Program-made: the position numbers and the translations under genes
Notes under the pieces: model-generated
Database searches by the model: none
What the model saw: the letters and a program-made list of their open reading frames with translations, nothing else
What the model was told of the DNA's origin: nothing
In this document: one piece after another, positions 44,403-53,089 of the stretch
Numbering within the stretch: position 1 is the stretch's first letter
Layout of the letters: the number at the start of each line of letters is the position of its first letter
Assembly: GCA_003327455.1 (NCBI GenBank)
Contig: QOQU01000009.1
Location: 1 to 64,000 of the forward strand
DNA length: 64,000 nt
Source of the DNA: Anaerolineae bacterium
GTDB taxonomy: Bacteria > Chloroflexota > Anaerolineae > Anaerolineales > UBA4823
Direction of reading: 5' to 3'

Positions 44403-45986
44403 TTGATCCATAAAGCAACCCTCTTCAGGTTGATGAGCCTGGGATTTATGCTCCTCAGTACAGCCGTCTGCGCCGTATTGGAGGATTCACCCTTAACCCC
44501 ACAGCCAGCAGCCGCCCTTGATACCAATGCCCCAGGCTCATCCCAACCCGGCCCTTCATCCATGCCAGGCGGATCAACCCAGGCGCCACCCGTCTCCTCA
44601 ACTCGCCCGACACTTCCCTCGCCTGTTCCTCTGAATTCGGGCAAAATTTACTTTGTGGCACCGAATGGGGACGACGCAAACCCCGGCAGCCAGGAGAAGC
44701 CCTGGCGCACCATTCAAAAAGCAGCCGATACCCTGGTTGCCGGTGAAACGGTCTTGATTCGCGGCGGAGTCTATCCTGAACAGATCACCCCTCGAAACAG
44801 CGGTGACTCCAACAATGAAATCACCTACACTGCCTATCCTGGCGAGACGGTCATCATCGATGGGACGGGAATTGCGTTAGCGGATGATTTAGCCGGCTTA
44901 TTCGAGATTGTTGAACAGCGATACCTGCGCATCAGCGGTTTGCAGGTGCGCAATAGCGGCCCTTTTGCCGACAATGCCGGAATTTTAATCCTTGCTTCCG
45001 AGCAGATCACTGTCGAAAACAACACGACCTTTAACACCGCTTCATCGGGAATTGGCGTCTGGCACAGCCAGGAGATTGTGATGGTCGGCAATATTGTTGA
45101 GCGCGCCGGGGTTGGAGGCGGACAAGAGTGTATCACCGTTGCCGGAAGCCAGGGCTTTGAGGTTCGAGAGAACCTTGTGATCGATTGTCAAAAGGAAGGA
45201 ATCGATGCCAAAGATGGTTCATCGAATGGGTTGATTGACCACAATGTCGTTACCCATCCCAGGGAGGTGGGTATCTATGTTGATGCCTGGGATAAACCCA
45301 CCCACGAGATTACGGTTGCTCGAAACCTTGTCTATGGATCGGTTGAGAGTTCTGGCTTCAGTATTGCCTCTGAGATGGGTGGTTTGCTGAAGAACATACG
45401 CCTGGAGAACAACCTTGCCTATCATAACCACACGGTTGGAATCGAGGTCTCGCGCTGTTGTTCTGCCGGCCATCCCATGGATCAGATCACCCTGATCAAC
45501 AATACCCTCTTTGGAAATGGCGTTGACTGGGGTGGAGGAATAATTCAGGATAATGCCCAGGCAACCGATGTGATCATCCGCAATAACCTTGTCAGCCAAA
45601 ACTTAACCTTTCAAATTGCGGTTGCTGCCGATGTGCCGATGGGGACAGTAAAAATCGATCATAATTTGATCGAGGGATATCGAGGTTATGAAGATGAAGT
45701 TTATGGGGAGGCGTATGTCGAAGGGGAGGCGGGTTTTCTAAACCCCTCTGCCTTTGACTTTCATCTCTCCGGCACATCTGTGGCAATTGATCAGGGTTCG
45801 CCCGACAATGCTCCAGCCACAGATATGGATGGGGATATACGCCCTCTTGGAAAGGGTGTCGATATTGGGGCGGATGAATGCAACGGGGTGACCTATTTAC
45901 CCCTGATCGAGAACTGGGTGAGCTTTATTTTTGGATATTCTAAGAGGTATTCCGGTTTGCTTGGGACGGGGCAAGGTTTGCGGTAA
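44403..45986 (+). CDS. Exported parallel beta-helix protein (DUF1565 type)
   Basis: 527 aa. A TTG start at 44403 is supported by GGGAGGG ending 8 nt upstream; ATG 44433 is a shorter option. A signal segment, a Ser/Pro/Thr linker (to about 75), then KIYFVAPNGDDANPGSQEKPWRTIQKAADTL (residue 80 on; quoted in part: FVAPNGDDANPG), the usual opening of DUF1565 beta-helix proteins, and many NNxxxN coils to about 455. These bind or cleave polysaccharides. Near the end comes GVTYLPLIENW. A hairpin, CCCTTACG with CGTAAGGG (44350-44380), precedes the ribosome-binding site. Confidence 0.78.
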   Translation: MIHKATLFRLMSLGFMLLSTAVCAVLEDSPLTPQPAAALDTNAPGSSQPGPSSMPGGSTQAPPVSSTRPTLPSPVPLNSGKIYFVAPNGDDANPGSQEKPWRTIQKAADTLVAGETVLIRGGVYPEQITPRNSGDSNNEITYTAYPGETVIIDGTGIALADDLAGLFEIVEQRYLRISGLQVRNSGPFADNAGILILASEQITVENNTTFNTASSGIGVWHSQEIVMVGNIVERAGVGGGQECITVAGSQGFEVRENLVIDCQKEGIDAKDGSSNGLIDHNVVTHPREVGIYVDAWDKPTHEITVARNLVYGSVESSGFSIASEMGGLLKNIRLENNLAYHNHTVGIEVSRCCSAGHPMDQITLINNTLFGNGVDWGGGIIQDNAQATDVIIRNNLVSQNLTFQIAVAADVPMGTVKIDHNLIEGYRGYEDEVYGEAYVEGEAGFLNPSAFDFHLSGTSVAIDQGSPDNAPATDMDGDIRPLGKGVDIGADECNGVTYLPLIENWVSFIFGYSKRYSGLLGTGQGLR

Positions 45987-46044
45987 ATGGCACCCATCCT
46001 TCCCTGCAGGGTCTCTCACGCTTCAGACCTTGTGGCGCTTTCTT

Positions 46045-47577
46045 TCAGAGATAGAACTCCCATGCAGCCGGTAGAACTTCATAAATGCCGGTTTGCAAGA
46101 AGCCAAGGTTGGTCGCCAGCCAAACCGGAAGGTTGCCTGGTGCAGGAAACGGAATTACAGGGTGAAAATCCGTCACTCGCCCATTGATGCGATAGCGGTA
46201 GTTGCCCAGAGCTTCGATGATGACCTCCTGCTCTAAAAAGGTTTGCAATTCCTCTCGTTCCTGGGCGGATAGCCAGTGAGGTGGGTCGGAAGTGCTGCGA
46301 AAGTTGCAAATCAAAGCTAAATCTCTCATCAAGCGGCGTTGTTCTGCGGTTAAGGCATTGTATTTGGACCGAAAATAAACGACATCAGGGTCGATGTCGA
46401 TCAGTGGCTTCAGCCATAAACGATGCAGACAGGTGCGAAGGGCATTTTGTGTGCTGGGGTGATTGGGATTATTCAACCAGGCGCTCAGCGGTCTGTTTAA
46501 CCAGTAGGGGGTGACGTCGGGTCCAATGCGAATGCCATCACAAAGACCTAAGGAGGGGATGATCGGCGCGCCACAAGCGAGGAGATAAGCCTGTGGCGCG
46601 GCGTGGCGGATCACTTCCATAGCGTGCCGATAAGCTGCTTCCCGGGGCATTTCCTGGTAGCGTCGCCCCGGCAAAGCAGCAGCATACAGAAAATCGAGTT
46701 TTAGGTACGAGTATCCCCATTCCGTCACCCGGCGGATGGTTTGTTCTGTCCACTCAAGAACCGCAGGGTGGGTTACATCGAGCGCGTAGGTCATGCCGCT
46801 CCAGTTACGCCCGGCAAACACCGGTTTTCCCTCTTCATCGTGTAGTAGCCAGTCTGGATGGTGTTTGAATACCGTAGAGTCGGCAGTGACAATAAACGGC
46901 GAAAGCCACAGACCGGCTTGTCTTCCGCTGGCCTGAATGCGGGCAGCCAGATCAGCCATCCCGGCAGGGAATTTGTAATTTGGTTGCCAGTCTCCACTGC
47001 TGATCTGCCAGCCATCATCAATCTGGATGACGTCGAAGGGCAAGTCTCCAAGGTCGCACAGGATGCGATGCAGGATCTCTTCCTTGATAAATCGATAAAG
47101 GCTATACCAGGAACACCACACCCGCAATGCCTTGCGCGATAAAGAGCAGGGATATTTCTGGCACAAGGCCTGGGTGTAGTGGTTAAATACCTCCTGCTCT
47201 GTACCTCGTGCAATCAGCCACTCCCCCTCACCCGACTCATAAAATGCCTCCAAGCGATTCGGTTGCAATTGCAGGCGTGCGCCAAAATCCAAACCGCCGA
47301 CCAGCACAATATCCTCTGGGGCAAATTGGAGGGCTGCCAGCCAGGCGCTGGTGTGCCTATTGCTGAGTGCATAGGGGGGGTCTTCGTCTTTTATGCGGAA
47401 CTGAACTGCTCGTACCGGTAATGCGGGCATTTGCGGGTCGATCCAGCCACTAAACGTCCAGGATTGCCAGCCATGTCGGTAGAAGCGTTGGGGAGGAGAA
47501 GGCAACTCGAGCGTAAAGCGCTCGCCGGAAAAACTCTGGGGAGAGGTGCTGAGAGAAGAAAGCGCTATGGTTTGCAT
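46045..47577 (-). CDS. Alpha-galactosidase (GH36 type)
   Basis: A 510-aa TIM-barrel glycosidase hydrolysing alpha-galactosides. It contains FDVIQIDDGWQ, GLWLSPFIV and the nucleophile Asp295 in YLKLDFLY. The probable acid/base Asp354 lies in GIRIGPDVTPYW. The N-terminal RFYRHGWQSWTFSGW is typical of GH36-like enzymes of this shorter form. It has no signal peptide, so it acts in the cytoplasm on imported sugars. It is monocistronic; no sugar transporter is nearby. Confidence 0.88.
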   Translation of the reverse strand: MQTIALSSLSTSPQSFSGERFTLELPSPPQRFYRHGWQSWTFSGWIDPQMPALPVRAVQFRIKDEDPPYALSNRHTSAWLAALQFAPEDIVLVGGLDFGARLQLQPNRLEAFYESGEGEWLIARGTEQEVFNHYTQALCQKYPCSLSRKALRVWCSWYSLYRFIKEEILHRILCDLGDLPFDVIQIDDGWQISSGDWQPNYKFPAGMADLAARIQASGRQAGLWLSPFIVTADSTVFKHHPDWLLHDEEGKPVFAGRNWSGMTYALDVTHPAVLEWTEQTIRRVTEWGYSYLKLDFLYAAALPGRRYQEMPREAAYRHAMEVIRHAAPQAYLLACGAPIIPSLGLCDGIRIGPDVTPYWLNRPLSAWLNNPNHPSTQNALRTCLHRLWLKPLIDIDPDVVYFRSKYNALTAEQRRLMRDLALICNFRSTSDPPHWLSAQEREELQTFLEQEVIIEALGNYRYRINGRVTDFHPVIPFPAPGNLPVWLATNLGFLQTGIYEVLPAAWEFYL

Positions 47578-47872
47578 GGCTCAATTATGAACGGAAAAAG
47601 TGAATTGGAAAAGGGATTTAACAGATGACCTGAAGAAGTTGAAAGGTGCAATGCGCTGGAAATCGCAAAATGGGTGAAGATTTCTGATGAAAGATTAACT
47701 ATTAATATAGAGAAATTAGAGTAACATGATAAAAATAAAACTGTTATGACGAGAGTAACCGTGATCCAGCAAATCCTGCACAGATGAATCAAAATGCGAT
47801 AACTGTGACAATGCTACCCCGTGTCCCTTGTTAAGTTGTTTTTTTGATAACAACAGCAGTGGAGAATCTGCT
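47578..47872. other. Divergent intergenic region
   Basis: AT-rich region between the alpha-galactosidase (minus) and the msrP-type gene (plus). It must hold both promoters, but I could not settle on convincing -35/-10 pairs. No RNA gene or open frame was recognised. Confidence 0.4.
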
Positions 47873-48835
47873 ATGACCACTTCTATCTGGAAAAGTATCC
47901 CCATTCGATCCTCTGAAATCACTCCGAAAGAATTGTACCTGCGCCGTGGCGAATTCCTGAAACTTGGCGCCGTTGGGGCTGCTGCGGCTGTACTGGCTGC
48001 CTGCGGCGGCCCTGCCACGCAAACCCCTGCTGCCCTCACTTCTCCCCAGCGCACTCTACAGACAGGACAGGATGAATATGGCGATCCGCTGACGCCGTAT
48101 GAAGCGGTCACCGGCTACAACAACTACTACGAGTTCTCAACCAACAAAGAAGCTGTTGCCAGATTGTCAAAGGATTTTGAAACCAGGCCGTGGACAATCG
48201 AGGTGACCGGGTTGGTCGCCAGACCGCGCCGCTTCGACATTGATGACCTGCTCAAGAAATATCCCCAGGAAGAGCGCATCTATCGCCTGCGTTGTGTCGA
48301 GGGTTGGTCAATGGTCATCCCCTGGCTGGGCTTTCCGCTGGCGAAACTGCTTCAAGAGGTTGAGCCATTGGGTTCAGCTCGCTATGTCAGCTTTGTCTCT
48401 ATCTCGCGTCCAGAGGCAATGCCGGGCATGCGCTCGAGTTTTTACCCCTGGCCCTATCAAGAAGGCTTGCGTTTAGATGAAGCCTTGCACGACTTGACCA
48501 TCCTTGCCAGCGGTTTGTACGGAGAGTTGCTTCCCAACCAGAATGGGGCACCTTTAAGACTGGTTGTACCGTGGAAATACGGCTTCAAGAGCGCTAAGGC
48601 GATTGTCAAAATCGAATTGACCGAACAACAACCGCCCACCTTCTGGAACCTGATTGCTCCGGATGAATATGGCTTTTACTCCAATGTCAATCCACAAAAA
48701 CCACACCCGCGCTGGTCGCAAGCCACAGAAAGACGGATTGGAGAAAGCGGTCGCCGCCCGACCTTAATGTTCAACGGATATGCCGAGCAGGTTGCCCATC
48801 TTTACACCGGCATGGATTTGATGCAGAATTACTAG
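47873..48835 (+). CDS. MsrP/YedY-type molybdopterin oxidoreductase
   Basis: A 320-aa sulfite-oxidase-fold enzyme. ATG 47873 follows GGAGA 7 nt upstream. A Tat motif ([12 protein letters not shown], Arg24-Arg25) is combined with a lipobox VLAAC (Cys44), so it is probably a Tat-exported lipoprotein. The Mo-coordinating Cys141 is in [33 protein letters not shown] lies later, as in MsrP. MsrP repairs methionine sulfoxide in envelope proteins. The membrane haem partner MsrQ is not adjacent; the electron donor is unknown. Confidence 0.85.
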   Translation: MTTSIWKSIPIRSSEITPKELYLRRGEFLKLGAVGAAAAVLAACGGPATQTPAALTSPQRTLQTGQDEYGDPLTPYEAVTGYNNYYEFSTNKEAVARLSKDFETRPWTIEVTGLVARPRRFDIDDLLKKYPQEERIYRLRCVEGWSMVIPWLGFPLAKLLQEVEPLGSARYVSFVSISRPEAMPGMRSSFYPWPYQEGLRLDEALHDLTILASGLYGELLPNQNGAPLRLVVPWKYGFKSAKAIVKIELTEQQPPTFWNLIAPDEYGFYSNVNPQKPHPRWSQATERRIGESGRRPTLMFNGYAEQVAHLYTGMDLMQNY

Positions 48836-48946
48836 GGTACATCCAGGGCTTTGAGCAAGCCAGGTGAATGGTTCATCACGCACCTGCGTCTAAGGTTCCA
48901 GGATTGATTTTCTTGATAGATGGGGGCAATCATCAGATTCCAGGTA

Positions 48947-48973
48947 TTGGCACAAAGCGCATGGGGGTATAAT
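48947..48973 (+). promoter_or_regulatory. Promoter of cyclase-family lipoprotein
   Basis: TTGGCA (48947-48952), 15 bp spacer, perfect TATAAT (48968-48973). The spacer is a little short; the -10 box is strong. Confidence 0.55.
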
Positions 48974-49043
48974 CCGAAGATATGAAGCGAGGGGCAAACC
49001 CGATTGTTAAAGTTGCAAATTGAAGAATACTAAGGAGGAATGG

Positions 49044-50090
49044 ATGAAGAAAATATTTGTTTCCTTGCTTGTAATGGGGATCCTTCTCCTTACGGCTTGT
49101 ACAACGCAGGCAACCCAACCGCCGGCGCCCGTCATCACCCAGGTTGTCACTCAAGTTGTAACCCAAGTGGTAACCCAGGTTGTTCCTCCCACCCCCACCC
49201 CCCAACCAACGGTGGAGCCGGAGCCGCAATTGCCGGGTTTATGGCAGGTTTATGAAGATTTCTTTAAGGCAGCCAAATACGTGGACCTGACTCATCCCTT
49301 CGAACCAGTACAACCTGTCTGGCCTGGTTTTGGCAATGCAAAATTCAAACCCGCTGTCGCTGGTCAGAAAATCGAAGGATATGTAGAAGTTGGGGAGGAA
49401 TTTACCTATGAAAAGCATGGCTTTGTAGCTACAGCTTATGAACTCCTGACCGATCAATACGGTACCCAATTAGACCCACCGGCTCATTGGGATAATCTAG
49501 GGGCAACCATCAGTGATATTCCTGCTACCTATGCAATTCGTCCACTGGTAGTGATCAATATTGCCGATAAAGTTGCACAAGATGAAGGCTATCATCTTCA
49601 GGTGCAGGATATCCTTGACTGGGAAGCCCAATATGGGCAGATTCCTGAAGGAGCGGTGGTGATGGTACGTTCGGACTGGTATAAAAAATGGGGGGATCTG
49701 GAACGGTTTAATCAAAAACCGTTCCCGGGTGTCAGTCTCGATGCCCTGAAATTCCTTCATTTGGAGCGCAAGATCCTGTTCCACGGTCATGAACCTTTGG
49801 ATACCGACACAACTCCGACCCTCGAGGGAGAATACTGGCTGATGCACAACCATTTCGCTCAGGCAGAAGGGGTTGCCAATCTCGACCAGGTGCCCGAAGC
49901 CGGCGCGCTGATAATCATCGGTTTTGCCAAACCAAAGGGTGGAACTGGCGGCTATGCTCGTTATATTGCGGTATGTCCTCCTGACTGGCAATATGGTGTA
50001 TCGATACTTGAAGTGCCGGGCGCGCCATTACCTACTCAAACAGCTCCGCTTGTCAGAGATGAAAATGGAGTCTTGCGTCCTTCGCCCTGA
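49044..50090 (+). CDS. Cyclase-family (PF04199-like) lipoprotein
   Basis: 348 aa from ATG 49044 (AAGGAGG 5 nt upstream). The lipoprotein signal ends LLTAC, then a VITQVVTQVVTQVVTQVV repeat and a Pro/Thr linker. The kynurenine-formamidase/isatin-hydrolase-like domain runs from about residue 80. The usual HxGTHxDxPxH metal motif reads QYGTQLDPPAH: Asp, Pro and the last His are kept, but both earlier His are Gln. HGHEPLDTDTTP and LMHNHFAQAEGVANLDQVP are further family segments. Likely an extracytoplasmic hydrolase or a variant with altered metal binding. Confidence 0.8.
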   Translation: MKKIFVSLLVMGILLLTACTTQATQPPAPVITQVVTQVVTQVVTQVVPPTPTPQPTVEPEPQLPGLWQVYEDFFKAAKYVDLTHPFEPVQPVWPGFGNAKFKPAVAGQKIEGYVEVGEEFTYEKHGFVATAYELLTDQYGTQLDPPAHWDNLGATISDIPATYAIRPLVVINIADKVAQDEGYHLQVQDILDWEAQYGQIPEGAVVMVRSDWYKKWGDLERFNQKPFPGVSLDALKFLHLERKILFHGHEPLDTDTTPTLEGEYWLMHNHFAQAEGVANLDQVPEAGALIIIGFAKPKGGTGGYARYIAVCPPDWQYGVSILEVPGAPLPTQTAPLVRDENGVLRPSP

Positions 50091-50155
50091 TTGACTGAAG
50101 GATGGTTGTCTGTTGTCGTTTCGCTGTTCGGTTTGTCCCTTGCTTCAATAAAGGA

Positions 50156-50668
50156 ATGACTGACCCGTTTGTGACTCTCTCCTTCGTGTACTTCTTCCAT
50201 CTTCTTGCCACCGTTGTCTGGATTGGCGGTTTGACAGTGGCTGCGCTTTTTCTACTTCCGATTGCCAGGCGTACCCTTAATCCCGATGCTTATGCGCTTT
50301 TTCTCGAACACTTTCGAAGGCGTTTCAATCCTTTTGCCTGGCTTTGCCTGGCGGTTTTGGCAGGAAGTGGACTTTTTCAGATGAGCGTCAGTCCCCAATA
50401 TGAAGGCTTTCTGGTTATTCAAAACCCCTGGTCGGTTGCCATCTTTCTTAAGCATATTGCCTTTGGCTTGATGACCGCCGTCAGCGCCTGGATGACCTGG
50501 GGAATCTTTCCCCACCTGAACCGTCTGGCCTGGTTGCACGCTCACGGGCAAAGTGAGCAAAATGCGGAGCGCCTTCTTCGCAGCGAATTGTTTTGGATGC
50601 GGGTCAATTGGGGTCTGAGCCTGATCGTTCTGCTCTTGACGGCTGTGGCAAGAGTGGCGGCTTCTTAG
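50156..50668 (+). CDS. CopD-like membrane protein
   Basis: 170 aa with four predicted membrane helices: FVYFFHLLATVVWIGGLTVAALFLLP, PFAWLCLAVLAGSGLFQM, WSVAIFLKHIAFGLMTAVSAW and WGLSLIVLLLTAVA. HLLATVVWIGG with a conserved His and the KHIAFG segment fit the copper-resistance D / haem-binding family. ATG 50156 is preferred on homology; the ribosome-binding AAGGA is very close to it, and ATG 50102 is possible. It lies 65 bp after the cyclase-family gene and may be co-transcribed. Confidence 0.7.
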   Translation: MTDPFVTLSFVYFFHLLATVVWIGGLTVAALFLLPIARRTLNPDAYALFLEHFRRRFNPFAWLCLAVLAGSGLFQMSVSPQYEGFLVIQNPWSVAIFLKHIAFGLMTAVSAWMTWGIFPHLNRLAWLHAHGQSEQNAERLLRSELFWMRVNWGLSLIVLLLTAVARVAAS

Positions 50669-50671
50669 AAA

Positions 50672-51826
50672 CTATCTTAAGTTTTGGCTTGCCAGCTCGA
50701 TACGCTGCAAGATTTCCATTGCTTCGGTGGCTTCAGCTAGGTGAACTCGCCCGTCTTCATCGACGTGAGTGGGAATGAACTCGAAATCCAGCAATTGGGT
50801 GCCTTGATAGCGAACCAGCAAAATGACGCCTTGCTGATGATCGTTTAGATCCTGATCGAAGACAAAGTTTCCCAACCCGTAGAAAACCCACACGCCGTTG
50901 AGCATCTGATATCCCTGTACAACGTGCGTATGATTTCCGACAACCAGGTCGGCCCCGGCGGCGACGATCTTTTGGGCAAGCTGGCGTTGAATCCAGGTCG
51001 GTGTGGCTTGATCTTCCGGCCCCCAGTGAGGCATGAAGATGACAATATCGGAGATTTGACGAGCAAGCTGGATTGCTTGTTCGATATTTGCATCTGTCAG
51101 GCGGGCGATGCCGGCTTTTTCAGCCTCTGCAAACACGCCACCTTGTTCAAGCTGCCCAAGAGAGACAATCCCAAAGCGCACATTATTGGCAGTCAGGACA
51201 ATGGGTTGTAAGGCTTCTGCTTCGTTTTTGCCTGCGCCTACGGTCAGAATACCGACGCGCCGGAAGTTTTCCAGCGTCTCAAAGAACGCTTGATCGCCGC
51301 ACGAGGTAATGCCACAGTCCTTGATGTGGTTGGTAGCAACACTCATTGCATCAAAACCGGCTCTCGCCAGGGCATCGGCGTTTTGCGGATCGCCAACCAA
51401 AACATAGGTGCGAACACAACCGGTGCGCGGTGCAATCTCGCTCAGGGTGGCGTTGAAGGTGCCAATGGCGAAATCGGCTGCTTGAATGATCGAGCGTACT
51501 TCTTCGTAGGGATAATCGTAATTCTGGGAGGCGTCAATGGCCGCCTGCACACAGCGGGCAGGGACGATGTTGCCGGTGAACAGCAAAGTGGTGATCGGGA
51601 GTGCCGTTTCAGTTGGCGTGGGAGGTTGTGGGTGTGCAGGCTCAGTTGGAGTGGGATGGGCAGGCAGAGTTGGAGAAATTGGTGCGGGATCGGGCGGTGT
51701 TGGGGTGATGGTGACCCTAAGCGCAGGGATCTCAGAAGTTGGCGTAGAAGGAGCGGATTGGGGAGTTGAACATGCCCCAAGAATTGAGAGGATTCCAAGC
51801 AGGCAGAGAAATGAACGCCAGGACAT
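50672..51826 (-). CDS. CapA-family lipoprotein (PGA_cap metallophosphatase fold)
   Basis: 384 aa. The lipoprotein signal ends SILGAC (Cys19), followed by a Thr/Pro-rich linker to about residue 75. The calcineurin-like CapA domain follows, with LLFTGNIVPARCVQ (Asn where Asp is common in GDVMLG), FNATLSE, VATNHIKDCG, MPHWGPE and VVGNHTHVVQGYQ. CapA relatives act in poly-gamma-glutamate capsule or cell-wall polymer handling. The gene ends 3 bp from the convergent CopD-like gene. It lies 30 bp downstream of queG on the same strand. Confidence 0.82.
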   Translation of the reverse strand: MSWRSFLCLLGILSILGACSTPQSAPSTPTSEIPALRVTITPTPPDPAPISPTLPAHPTPTEPAHPQPPTPTETALPITTLLFTGNIVPARCVQAAIDASQNYDYPYEEVRSIIQAADFAIGTFNATLSEIAPRTGCVRTYVLVGDPQNADALARAGFDAMSVATNHIKDCGITSCGDQAFFETLENFRRVGILTVGAGKNEAEALQPIVLTANNVRFGIVSLGQLEQGGVFAEAEKAGIARLTDANIEQAIQLARQISDIVIFMPHWGPEDQATPTWIQRQLAQKIVAAGADLVVGNHTHVVQGYQMLNGVWVFYGLGNFVFDQDLNDHQQGVILLVRYQGTQLLDFEFIPTHVDEDGRVHLAEATEAMEILQRIELASQNLR

Positions 51827-51856
51827 TGTTTTGATGAGTTCCTCTGGGTGATGGAT

Positions 51857-53074
51857 TTATTCCAGCAAGGCTGCAACTTCAGCTTTGAGCAATGGGTCCG
51901 ATTCCTTTTGGAGTTGTTCTTTCAGCGCTTGCCGGGCGATGTCCAGATTCAACTGGGCAAGGCTCCAGGCAAGATGTTGGCGCACCAGACTATCCGGGTG
52001 GTCTTGAAGAGCATTTTGCAAGAACCTGAAAATACCAACATGGAAGGGCGAGCGTGAACGGATCAGGTTTCCCAGCACCACACTGGCATTGCGACTCAAG
52101 CCGCGCCATTTGGGGCGTAAGAGTGGCGTATGGCGGAATTTTTGGTTGAACTCTGCCCTGGTGAGAGTAAGGATTTGAGTTAGAGAGAGCCAGACCTGCT
52201 CGGGTCGGGGTTGAAATTCAGGGAAAGAGGCTGACTCTGAAACCCGCCGATTCCAGGGGCAGACTTGCTGGCAGATGTCGCAACCAAAAACCCAGTCTTG
52301 TAGCGAGGGACGCAGTTCAGCCGGGATGGCGCTCTGATGCTCAATGGTCAGGTAGGAAATGCACCGCCTGGCATCTATGGTGCGGTTGGGTAAGATACAC
52401 CGGGTAGGACAGGCTTCGAGGCAGCGCCGACAGGTGCCACAGCGGTCAGATAAGAAAGGCGGGTCCGGTGGCAGGGCAAGGTCAGTGAAGATTTCAGCCA
52501 GGAAGAGGTAGGAGCCTAAGCGAGGGTGAATCAGACAGGTATTCTTACCAATCCAACCCAGGCCGGCTCTCTGAGCAAGCTCGCGTTCGAGAATGGGAGC
52601 ACTATCGGTAAAGCAACGATAGGATATTTGCCTTCCTGTTTTTTCCTGGACGCGCTGCATGAAGGCTTCCATGCGCTGGCGCAGGACAAAGTGATAGTCA
52701 TTGCCCCAGGCATAAGCCGCAACTCTTCCGAAGAAGTCCTCATCTTTTTCATTGGCCTGGGGTAGGTCTCCAGAATATTCTCCCCTCGCCTCCTGGGAGA
52801 GGGGCTGGGGGTGAGGGATGGACGGTGGGGCTGCGTAACGGGCAGCCAGAACGATGATGCTTTGACAACCAGGCAACAATTCGCCAGGCTGACTGCGCAG
52901 GTAGACCCGACGCGGCTCTGCCAGATACGCCATTTCACCGTGGCAACCCTGTTCCAGCCAATCGGTATAGACATCGAGATGAGCGGGCGGTCCAGGCAAG
53001 GTAATTCCGACCGCCACAAATCCCATCTCAAGGGCTAAGGCTTTTATTGCTCGGGCGATGTCGTTTTCCTTCAT
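51857..53074 (-). CDS. queG: Epoxyqueuosine reductase
   Basis: A 405-aa cobalamin- and Fe-S-dependent enzyme for the last step of queuosine tRNA modification. The Fe-S ligands are CGTCRRCLEACPTRCI and CDICQQVCPWNR; the core has AYAWGNDYHFVLR, FTDSAPILERELAQRAGLGW and IGKNTCLI. A C-terminal HEAT-like segment (about 330-405) is present as in many QueG. A foreign-looking insertion (PHPQPLSQEARGE, about residue 90-102) is encoded by one copy of the GC-rich repeat and sits in a loop just before the conserved RVAAYAWGNDYH. Probably still functional. Confidence 0.9.
   Translation of the reverse strand: MKENDIARAIKALALEMGFVAVGITLPGPPAHLDVYTDWLEQGCHGEMAYLAEPRRVYLRSQPGELLPGCQSIIVLAARYAAPPSIPHPQPLSQEARGEYSGDLPQANEKDEDFFGRVAAYAWGNDYHFVLRQRMEAFMQRVQEKTGRQISYRCFTDSAPILERELAQRAGLGWIGKNTCLIHPRLGSYLFLAEIFTDLALPPDPPFLSDRCGTCRRCLEACPTRCILPNRTIDARRCISYLTIEHQSAIPAELRPSLQDWVFGCDICQQVCPWNRRVSESASFPEFQPRPEQVWLSLTQILTLTRAEFNQKFRHTPLLRPKWRGLSRNASVVLGNLIRSRSPFHVGIFRFLQNALQDHPDSLVRQHLAWSLAQLNLDIARQALKEQLQKESDPLLKAEVAALLE
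52782..52817. repeat. Single GC-rich repeat copy inside queG
   Basis: 36 bp starting CCCCTCGCC, with a GGGAGAGGGG core and ending GGGGTGAGGG, nearly identical to the units of the array at 33867-34145. It is read in frame on the minus strand by queG, in a different peptide frame from that used in the M23 gene. Confidence 0.88.
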
Positions 53075-53089
53075 TCATCTTGCATTGGC

